Below, in pieces: positions 22,815 through 31,929 of a DNA stretch of 64,000 nt. The stretch is from Scalesia atractyloides (lineage: Eukaryota; Streptophyta; Magnoliopsida; Asterales; Asteraceae): positions 31,653,353 to 31,717,352 of the forward strand of contig CAMTDV010000003.1 of assembly GCA_947069175.1 (NCBI GenBank), read 5' to 3'. A program made the translations under genes and the position numbers. Position 1 is the first letter of the stretch. Each line of letters begins with the position of its first letter. The notes beneath the pieces were generated by a model. It saw nothing but the letters and a program-made list of their open reading frames with translations. It did not search any database and was not told the DNA's origin.

Positions 22815-23316
22815 TGACGTGTGCGTATATATACATATTTTTACAATGAAGGTTACACACGAACTCGATTTAATATTTATAAAAGTGATTTATATCTTAA
22901 CATTAAAACACACACAAAAGGACAAGTGTACCCTATCGTATATGTAGTAAAGTATGGGTAAGAACCAGATGTCGATCCATGGACGCGGGCAGGCGCTTAT
23001 GTACTAAACCGTTGTCATTTATCTACAAGTAAAAAGATGTGTGAAAGAGTTTTTAACTAAAAATTTCGAAAAATAGATTTTAACATATAAGACTCCAAAT
23101 ACAAAATTATGATTTCTTTTTCTTTTGTCTTGTTTTATAAACAACCTAAGCATGTTAACTAAGTTGGAAATGCCGCAAAGGCACTTGATCAATCTTCCAA
23201 TAAAAAGACAATTAGTATCCCTTTCGGGAATCCTAACATGATAATTCTTCGGAAAATTAATGCGATAAACACACTTTAACCACCTAAAATTATTCATTAA
23301 CGAGTTATTGATATAC
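22815..23316 (-). repeat. Athila 5' LTR, left part (split by nested element)
   Basis: It matches 1224-1729 of the other LTR. It stops at TATAC (23312-23316), the left copy of the target duplication of the + strand element, and resumes at 34602. Confidence 0.92.
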
Positions 23317-25983
23317 TGTGACATCCCGGCTTTTCAGGTATCTTAAACGCGCTACTGCACGGTTATGCATTCCTGCGCTAATTTGATTCGGAGAATTTAA
23401 GTACATGCTCGCAATAACTACGCTAACTTTTGAATGCATTGGGTAAATTACGTGCTATGTGTTATTAGACGTTTGTAAAGTTTGTGAATTATTATATCAC
23501 GTTTTGATTTCGCGATTATTAGTTTATAAAAAAATATATAATAAGTAAATAGCCGAACCAAACCGAGCCGCGAAACGTATCGACCTCACCTCCTTGTGGC
23601 CCAAGGAACTCCTAAACTTGAGGCCCAAGCTAATGACCCAAACCGCCCCCCCCCCTTGCGGTCGCACGCGCCCCCTCACCCCCTTGCTCCTTTTCTTTTT
23701 TCCCTTGTGCTATATATATACAAGTATGCATGAGTAGGTTTAAAAAAAAAAAAACAACAAGAACCCTAGCACCAAGAAGGCCGACGGCAGCCCCCCCCCC
23801 CCTCTCGATCGCACAAGCCTCCAACCCCGGATTGATTTCCAATCTTATCCCGGTTCGCTAATCTTCATCGTTTCAAGGTTAGGGTTTTAATTGTTTTACA
23901 AATCACATTAGGGTTTGTAATCTTGATCATGATTATAAGTATTGTTAGGATCATTGATATAAAAAGTGTTATGATTTGTGATTAGTTCGGTTAATTATGC
24001 GAGTTTTTGCGAATTGTGATCTTAGGATGAATACAAAAGTCATAGGCCGCGTTTTAGCGATAAAAATCATATTATAGGATTAGGGTTTGCATGAATATTG
24101 ATGTACATGATGATATGTGACAAATAAACCTGTTCTTGATCATTATTATTTAGCGTCTTGATCGTTTAAGCGTGTTCTATTCCGATAAAAGTCGAAAACA
24201 GGTTGCTGAATAGCATTTACACCCAACTTCAATTGGCTGTAACCTGATCATTATTTATCGAAAAGTGGATTTTCTGAAGCCTAAAACGTGTATTTTTTAA
24301 AAAACGCTTCTAATGGAGCTGGATTCATATTTTTCTGAGGTGGTTTGCTATTTTTAAGTGGTCATTTAAGTGCAGCAGCTGAAGCTGTGTAAATTCTGAA
24401 AATTTGCTAGTTGTTTATCGAGTAGGATCTCATAATCTGTAGAGGATTGGGTCACGAAATTTGTACAGTAACTGGAGAAGGAAATTTCTGAAAAACTTCC
24501 AATGGAATTTTGTTAATTGGATGAAGGATGATTTTTAAATAATTTTTCCCGTGGACTGCAGTCAGAAAGCGACGAATCTGACTGCAGCCTAGTATATAAA
24601 TCTTTATAAATAATTGGTAGAGTTTTAGGACTTGAAAAGTTTACATAAAATTCTACAGTTTAGTTGACATCTCCTGTAAAGAAATTGGAATTTTTAGGAC
24701 ATTGGAACTATTTTATAAAAATCCTCGAAAACAGCCTAGTTAGGAGCGTACAAGCTGAAACATGATAACTTGCGTATGTGTGTACCAAAGTGTTATATTA
24801 GTTGATTTGTGTTTATGACAAGTTGGTTTGATCACTATTTTGGTATGATGATACTTTGCATGCATGATTGTGTTTTCGAATTTGTTATTATGTGTGCCGC
24901 ATTGTGTGTTAGTTATGCGTAGGGTTTGTATCAGTGGGTTCACACACTAACTTTAAATCGATTGACATGTTAGGACGCAATTAGCGGTCCCATCATTTGC
25001 TATTTCTGTGTTACACTAACCGAGCAATTAAAGGTGAGTTCACGGCCCCTATTTTATCTGGTTTTAAACAACAGGGGGAGAAACATGTATACCTTCTATA
25101 ACTCTATCTTTTTACGTTATGCGAAATTAACGTCGTTAATCTACTCGGTAACTAAGTTAATGTTAATGTACGTTATGGTCACTAAGCAGCTATATCACGG
25201 AAGTGACAAACTCTCGGATCGTTAGTATTGGGTTAGATAGCGGGGAAATTAAAAGTAGTACTACTGGGCCCGACAAGCCCCACCCGAGCTAGTCGCGCTA
25301 GCCGACCGGGTATGGTCAACGGGTGATTAATTTGGCCTAACTTTCGCCATGGTCAGTGATAGGCCTGGCAACACGGAGGCACAACAGTCAGCTTCGATCG
25401 CGAACACTTATGTGACGTAACTTTAGGCTCGCTACCTACATGTTAACATTGAACTTAATTACGAACCAACATCATTATTATTCCGGGTTAGGAATAATGG
25501 AACCAACATTATTATTCCGGGTTAGGAATAATGGGTTAGGGATAACGGGGGAAACAAACTTTTAACCGAACTTATGAACTTATAAAAAACCTGTGAACTC
25601 ACTCTTCTTTAATGTTGACGCTTGTTTCTTTACATGTTTCTCAGGACGCTAGGAGCGCTAGGTGCACTCACTTGCATTGACCAAGACATATTTTTATCGA
25701 GTCTCATTTACGAATATTGTTTGGGATTTTTGGTTTTGGCGTTTATGTTGGCGCCCGTTACTTTACTTTAATGCTTCTGCCCAACTTTGAAACTAATGCT
25801 TCCGCTAAACTTTGAAACTAAAATAATACGACTTAAAAATAACTATGAATGGTTAAACAAATTTTTTTGGAAAACGTTCAAATAAATCATATAGAGTTGT
25901 TCGATATTACTAGTGTCTCAGATTCTGGTTTGATCACATGCCTCGCGGGAAAACTCCGCAAGTGGAAAATTGAAGGTGTGACA
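23317..25983 (+). repeat. 5' LTR of the + strand chromodomain element
   Basis: This 2667-bp LTR carries poly-C tracts (about 23645-23656 and 23790-23801) and a TATA box. It has an 11-bp-arm hairpin (CTGCAGTCAGA and TCTGACTGCAG, about 24557-24588) and GGGTTA-loop hairpins (25477-25498, 25511-25532). The region corresponding to hairpin 3 of the other LTR has lost its left arm here. Small ORFs inside (24740-24943, 25034-25225) are present in both LTRs and have no recognisable function. Confidence 0.95.
23708..23722 (+). promoter_or_regulatory. TATA box of the 5' LTR
   Basis: GCTATATATATACAAG is a strong plant-type TATA element downstream of C-rich sequence. The identical element is in the 3' LTR at about 32308-32322. 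The transcription start is inferred to lie roughly 30 bases downstream. Confidence 0.6.
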
Positions 25984-25986
25984 AAT

Positions 25987-25998
25987 TGGTATCAGAGC
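25987..25998 (+). other. Primer-binding site (initiator Met tRNA)
   Basis: TGGTATCAGAGC lies three bases after the 5' LTR end. It is a perfect match to the common plant retrotransposon primer-binding site complementary to the initiator Met tRNA. Confidence 0.92.
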
Positions 25999-26186
25999 TT
26001 CTAGCTATAGAGAACCAGGTTTGCATTAAAAGTAGACCTAAACTATAGCTGATTACACGACACTAGACTTAGTTGGCACCGAACTGTGATATCTTGTTAT
26101 GTGTTATACTACAACAGTTTTATGTAAGATATAAATGTATATTGTGATGCACGCAACTCGTAACTAACTACACAACCTAACAGGCA

Positions 26187-26852
26187 ATGTCATCATCATC
26201 ATCCGACAAATCTCGACAATCAAGGGCGCCGGGGAAGGCACCCATGGTCGAACCCTCACCACCTCATGGCGTGGAGACACGCTCAGCTGCTTGGAAAAGA
26301 CTCGCTCTAGGAGAGGAGCCGTCCTCCCGTCCGACCACCGCTATGCCGGTCGAACCGGTCAACTCGTTAGAAGTAGGGGACGACCTACTTAGGGATATGT
26401 TAAGAAAGCAACAGGAACAACTAGAGAGAATGCAGGAGACGATCGAAGCACAAGGATGGATGATACGTCAACTAATTGGTAAAACTGGAAGGCTCGAGGA
26501 AGAACAACATGAGAATAGGAAAGCTCGAAACATTTTAGCTAAGGATCTTCGTGCAGAGCAGCTGAGGGCTGACTGGCTCGAAGACAGAGTTCTTGAGTCC
26601 AGTTGGAGGATTCAAGAACTGGAGCAGAACCAATCACCTGTCCCAGTACCCGCCCTAGCACCGGTCCCTCCAGCGCCAGTAGAGAAAGAAGAGGAGGACC
26701 CAGAGGAAGACCCAGAGGAGGATCCGGAGGAAGACCCGGAGGAGGATCCGGAAGAAGAGGAGCCGGAACAGGAACCGGCTGTTGAAGCTGAAAACGCCGC
26801 AGAGGATGACGGCAACGATAGCGACTTGGGAGATGGAGACGTAGAAGACTGA
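26187..26852 (+). CDS. Extra ORF upstream of gag: coiled-coil protein with acidic repeat tail
   Basis: This uninterrupted 221-aa ORF lies between the primer-binding site and gag. The N-terminus is Ser- and Pro-rich. Residues about 70-150 are rich in Glu, Gln, Leu and Arg with heptad-like spacing (LLRDMLRKQQEQLERMQE), suggesting a coiled coil. A short Pro/Val segment follows, then four to five repeats of EEDPEEDP and a strongly acidic tail. It has no zinc knuckle or catalytic motif. Standard plant Ty3 elements have no ORF here, and the related element at 8211-18230 shows none. It stays open while gag-pol is broken. A role in RNA or particle assembly is only a guess. Confidence 0.65.
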   Translation: MSSSSSDKSRQSRAPGKAPMVEPSPPHGVETRSAAWKRLALGEEPSSRPTTAMPVEPVNSLEVGDDLLRDMLRKQQEQLERMQETIEAQGWMIRQLIGKTGRLEEEQHENRKARNILAKDLRAEQLRADWLEDRVLESSWRIQELEQNQSPVPVPALAPVPPAPVEKEEEDPEEDPEEDPEEDPEEDPEEEEPEQEPAVEAENAAEDDGNDSDLGDGDVED

Positions 26853-27113
26853 CTCGTCTCGCCAATTCCCGCTTTGTTTTCTTTAGTTTGTTCATTTTCA
26901 ACTTATGTTTGAACTTGAAACTTTATAATTAAACTGAGATGTTTGGTTGGTAATTTGTGAGACATTGCAATTTATTTAATCGAATGTTCCTTTTTATTGT
27001 TTAATTTGTTGGGTTGACATAACTTGTGTGATGATTGAAGTTTGGATTATGATAACTATATTGGATCTATATACTTATCGGTGTGTGTTTGTGTTGTCTT
27101 GCAAAGATCTGAA
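26853..27113 (+). other. Spacer between the acidic ORF and gag
   Basis: This AT- and T-rich sequence has no open frame of interest. It ends TTGTCTTGCAAAG shortly before the gag ATG, so a splice acceptor there is possible but weak. Confidence 0.4.
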
Positions 27114-28430
27114 ATGGCAACTAGACGTCGCGGAAACCTCAACATGACACCTGAAGAATTAGCCGCAATGATCCAAGAACACGTGAATGCTGCTCTTGCA
27201 GGTGTTCAAAACCCACCAGCAGGTAACCATTATTAAATTTTCATGGGAAAATCTAATAGTTAGACTAGTAGACTTTCTCGCTGACTACCTATCCTCTGTC
27301 TTCAGGAGGGGGTCTTAACCCCTACAAGATATTCCTCGATGCGAAACCGAGCAAATTCACGGGTGCAGAAGGACCCATAGGACTGGTCCGTTGGATTGAA
27401 AAGTCTGAATCGGTGTTCGAGATGTGCAATTGCCTTGAGGCCAATAAGGTCAAGTACGCTGCCTCAACGCTGGAAGATGGGGCATTAACCTGGTGGAACG
27501 CACAAGTCCAAACGCGTGGACTTATTGCTGCGAACGCAATGGCCTGGGCCGAGTTTAAGGCCCTAATCAAAGAGGAGTACTGTCCGCGGGACAGAGTTCA
27601 GCAGTTGGAGCAAGCGCTATGGAACCATAAGATGGTAGGATCTGAAATTGAAGCGTACACGGCGAAACATCACGATCTTGTGTTCCTATGTCCCGATCTG
27701 GCTAACACCGTTGAAAAACGACTTGAGTTTTATCTTGGGGGTCTGGTCCCTGAGATCCAGGGCATGGTAATGTCTAGCAACCCTGCGACGGAACATCAAG
27801 CGATCAGGTTGGCGCACAAACTCACCGATAAGGCGGTGGAACAAAGGAAGTTGCCATCTCGGGGTGCAACTGAAGTTGTCCCTGATAATAAAAGAAAATT
27901 TGAAGACTCACCTGCTCGACAGTCTTCCTCAGCCCAGCCATAACAAGGAAACCAGAAACGGTTCAACAATTTCAACAACAATCGGGGTCACAATAATCAG
28001 TCCGCCAACAACACCCAGAACACAAGCGGCTATGTGGGTCGAAAGCCGCAATGTAATCGTTGTAACCTCCATCATCACGGCCCTTGTGCCAGAAATCGCT
28101 GCCAACGATGTTGCAAAACGGGACATGCGGAAAAGGATTGTCGCGGGGAAATCGTGTCTCGACAAAATCAAAATCCGCACCAGGTTCAACAGCAAGGTAT
28201 TAACCGGGGGTGCTATCAGTGCGGTAGCACTACCCATTTCAAGCGAGACTGCCCGCAACTTCGCAACAACAACAACAATGGTGGGAACAACAACAACAAC
28301 AATAAAAACAACAACCACAACAATAACAACAACAATAACAACAATGGAAATGGTGGCACAGGAGGTGCCAAAGGTCGTGTGTTCACGCTAGGCCGCGGAG
28401 AGGCCAGAAACGACTCGAACGTGGTCACCG
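27114..28430 (+). pseudogene. gag of the + strand chromodomain element, with probable intron and one stop
   Basis: Exon 1 is 27114-27222 (MATRRRGNLNMTPEELAA...). A GT-AG intron of 83 bases (27223-27305) follows, and exon 2 starts at 27306. The splice joins G to GA, giving Gly in frame, and continues GGLNPYKIFLDAKPSKFTG. The capsid-like domain has GALTWWN and EEYCPRDRVQQLEQ. A TAA at 27941-27943 interrupts the frame where a Gln-rich linker begins; the same frame continues through it. Zinc-binding motifs are CQRCCKTGHAEKDC (28100-28141) and CYQCGSTTHFKRDC (28211-28252), then a long Asn-rich run. Shifted frames through the AAC repeats (27864-28391 +, 27929-28318 -) are shadows. Confidence 0.88.
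27223..27305 (+). other. Probable intron in gag
   Basis: The 83-base AT-rich segment begins GTAACC and ends TCTGTCTTCAG. A CTGAC branch-point-like sequence lies 20-30 bases before the acceptor. It contains in-frame stops, and its removal restores a gag frame that matches the family on both sides. See the finding on retroelement splicing. Confidence 0.65.
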
Positions 28431-31400
28431 GTAAGTTTCCCCTTAACGATCATTTTGCTACTATACTTTTTGATACGGGTGCGGATAGGAGTTTTATATC
28501 TGAGTCTTTTAGGAAGAACCTAAATCTCACGCCTAAACCCCTAGAGACCCCTTACGCCATAGAACTAGCCGATGGTAAATCTGTAGATGTGACCCATTTA
28601 GTAACCGGCTGTCAACTTAAACTCGCGGGCCACACCTTTACCATTGATCTGATGACAACTACCCTGGGTAGTTTTGACGTAGTAGCCGGAATGGACTGGC
28701 TATCCGACGTCCGAGCTGAAGTTCTCTGTTTCGAGAAAGCTATCCGTATTCCGCTCTCTAACAATGAAGTCTTGATGGTGCAAGGCGAGAAGGCAGGTGC
28801 CGTCACAAACATCATCTCTTACATGCAAGCTCAGAAGTATCTTCGGAGGAAGAATTCCTTCGCTTTGCTCGCACTGGTCACCGAGCAGCCTAAGGACGAG
28901 AAGCGTATTGAAGATATCCCCGTCGTCCGTGATTTTTCCGATGTATTTCCAGAGGAGTTACCTGGTCTTCCACCACATCGACAAGTGGAGTTTGAAATCG
29001 AATTGGCGAACCATGCAACTCCTATCGCCAAGGCCCCGTACCGCCTAGCTCCAGCAGAGCTGCAAGAGCTGTCTACCCAACTTCAGGAATTGTTGGAAAA
29101 AGGATTTATCCGACCCAATACTTCGCCATGGGGAGCTCCGGTCCTTTTTGTCAAGAAGAAGGACGGGACCTTCCGCATGTGCATCGACTACAGGGAACTC
29201 AATAAGGTTACCGTCAAGAACCGATACCCATTACCTCGCATCGACGATCTCTTCGACCAACTTCAAGGGTCAAGCTACTACTCCAAGATGGATCTACGGT
29301 CCGGTTATCACCAGCTACGCCTCATGGAGGAGGATATCTCCAAGACGACATTTCGCACTCGGTATGGCCATTACGAGTTCTTGGTCATGCCCTTCGGTCT
29401 CACCAATGCACCCGCGGTGTTCATGGACCTCATGAACCGCGTGGGTAAGACGTATCTCGACAAGTTTGTCATCGTGTTCATCGATGATATACTCATCTAC
29501 TCTAAGGGTGAAGAAGAACATGCTGAGCATCTACGATTATTGCTGGAATTACTTCAACAGGAGAAACTATATGCCAAGCTTTCAAAGTGTGATTTCTGGA
29601 TTCGGGAAATTCAGTTCCTCGGGCATATCGTAAATGAAAAGGGTATACACGTTGATCCCGCCAAGATCGATGCTATCAAGAACTGGGAAGCACCCAGGAC
29701 ACCGATAGAGATCCGCCAATTTTTGGGTTTGGCTGGTTACTACAGACGGTTCATCGAGGGATTTTCAAAGATCGCGCAACCGCTTACCACTCTCACCCAG
29801 AAAGGCACTAAGTATGCTTGGGGTGACAAGCATGAAGCAGCATTTCAATTGCTGAAGCAGAAACTTTGTAGTGCACCCATTCTGTCCTTGCCGGAAGGGA
29901 CAGATGATTTTGTGGTATATTGTGACGCTTCCATTCAGGGATTGGGATGCGTACTCATGCAACGTGATAAGGTCATCGCATATGCGTCCCGACAGTTGAA
30001 GGTTCACGAGAAAAACTACACAACACATGACCTGGAATTGGGAGCAGTTGTGTTTGCGCTTAAGATTTGGAGACACTATCTATATGGAACAAAGTGCACA
30101 ATCTACACGGATCACAAGAGCCTCCAGCATATCTTTGACCAGAAGGAGTTGAACATGCGACAGCGTCGCTGGATCGAACTCCTGAACGATTATGAATGTG
30201 CCATTCGGTATCACCCGGGTAAAGCTAACGTGGTAGCTAATGCCCTCAGTAGGAAGGAGCACTTGAAACCTCGTCGAATACGAGCACTACAGTTCACCAT
30301 TCATTCGGGGTTACCCGAACAGATACGCGATGCGCAGCTAGAAGCAGTTAAGGAAGAAAACATCAAGGCCGAATATGTGGGAAAGATGGAACGCGATTGG
30401 GAAGTAAAACCCAATGGTGCCCGGTATTTCATGAATCGTATATGGGTACCTCTCTACGGACCTCAGAAAGCTAGTTATGGATGAAGCTCACAAATCCCGA
30501 TACTCTGTCCATCCGGTTCGGGCAAGATGTATCAAGACCTTAAAGCCGCGTACTGGTGGCCCAACATGAAAGCGGATATAGCCACCTACGTGAGCAAGTG
30601 TTTGGCTTGTGCGAAAGTCAAGGTGGAATACCAGAAGCCATCAGGGCTACTTCAACAACCTGAGATCCCAGTGTGGAAATGGGATCAGATCTCGATGGAC
30701 TTTATCACTAAACTCCCGCGAACTCCGGGTGGTTGCGATACCATCTGGGTAATCGTGGATCGTTTAACTAAGTCCGCACACATTCTAGCGATCAAAGAAA
30801 TAGATAAGATGGATAAGCTGACTCGCATCTACATTAAGGAAGTAGTTTCTCGGCACGGAATGCCAACATCCATCATCTCAGACAGAGATGTTCGTTTCAC
30901 GTCCAACTTTTGGCAGTCATTTCAGAAAGCGTTGGGCACACGCTTAGATATGAGCACAACTTATCACCCTCAGACGGATGGTCAAAGTGAAAGGACTATT
31001 CAGACCTTGGAAGACATGCTTAGGGCATGTGTGGTAGACTTCGGGAACAGTTGGGAAATCCATCTGCCTTTAGTGGAATTCTCGTATAACAACAGTTACC
31101 ATACGAGTATTCAAGCGCCACCGTTTGAAGCATTATATGGTCGCAAATGTAGATCACCGGTCTGTTGGGCAGAAGTCGGTGACAGTCAACTCACAGGTCC
31201 TGAGTTGATACTTGAGGCTACTGAAAAGATTGTGCAAATCAGAAACCGCATGGCAGCGGCACGAGATCGACAGAAAAGCTACGCTGATCAACGACGCAAA
31301 CCGCTCGAATTTCGAGTAGGCGACCGCGTCCTACTGAAGGTGTCACCCTGGAAGGGTGTAATCCGTTTTGGGAAACGAGGCAAACTAAACCCACGTACGT

Positions 31401-31764
31401 AGGCCCATTTGTGATCTTGAAGCGTGTCGGACCCGTGGCTTATCAATTAGACCTTCCTTTCGAACTCAGTGGAGTTCACAACGTCTTTCACGTGTCAAAT
31501 CTGAAGAAGTCTCTATCAGATGAGACCCTAGTCATTCCATTGGATGAGATTCAAGTGGATGAACAACTTCACTTTGTGGAACAACCTATCGAGATCATGG
31601 ATCGTGAGATCAAGACTCGAAGGCACAGCAAGATACCGATCGTCAAGGTTCGTTGGGATTCTAAGCGTGGACCGGAGTTCACGTGGGAAAGAGAGGACCA
31701 AATGAAAAGCAAATACCCACACCTTTTTGCAGCTGAGCAGCAATCTAACATTACCACCAACTAA
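28431..31764 (+). pseudogene. pol of the + strand chromodomain element (PR-RT-RH-IN-chromodomain), with frame breaks
   Basis: It is continuous with gag in one frame to 30484. Protease DTG is at 28472-28480. RT has CIDYRELNKV, MPFGLTNAPAVFMD and FIDDILIYS, with the two catalytic Asp at 29483-29488. RNase H has YCDASIQGLG (Asp at 29924-29926) and YTDHKSLQHIF. Near 30460 about two bases are missing and near 30519 one more, so a stop occurs at 30482-30484, but the original frame returns from about 30527. Integrase has Asp (30698), Asp (30881) and Glu (30988). One base is missing near 31398. The chromodomain-like end (31411-31764) shows VKVRWDSKRGPEFTWEREDQ and SKYPHLF. All catalytic residues are present, so the defects look recent. 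Confidence 0.92.
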
Positions 31765-31929
31765 ATTTCGGGACGAAATTCTTTCAACATGGGGATGATG
31801 TGACAGCCTGGGAATTTCTTGTACCATTGAATTTCTTCTACCATTGCTAACAAACTGAATCTTTGTGCATTGCATTCTAAACCGCATTTACTCAATTTTC
31901 GGGACGAAAATTCTTTCAACATGGGGATA
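31764..31929 (+). other. Duplicated hairpin plus polypurine tract before the 3' LTR
   Basis: Right after the pol stop is a hairpin (AATTTCG, GGA, CGAAATT; 31764-31780), then TTCTTTCAACATGGGGATGA and TGTGACAGCC. About 130 bases on, a second copy (AATTTTCG, GGA, CGAAAATT; 31894-31912) and TTCTTTCAACATGGGGATA abut the true LTR start TGTGACATCC at 31930. Only the second tract is at an LTR edge. The first is followed by an LTR-start-like TGTGACAGCC that does not continue as this LTR. Confidence 0.75.

Noticed and set aside
26539..26901. Minus and shifted plus ORFs opposite the acidic ORF (Ser/Gly-rich or Arg/Gly-rich)
   Set aside because: They are shadows of the GAGGAAGACCC-type repeat coding for the acidic tail of the 26187-26852 ORF.
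27864..28428. Thr-rich plus frame and Val/Leu-rich minus frames
   Set aside because: Shadows of the Asn-rich AAC repeats in gag.
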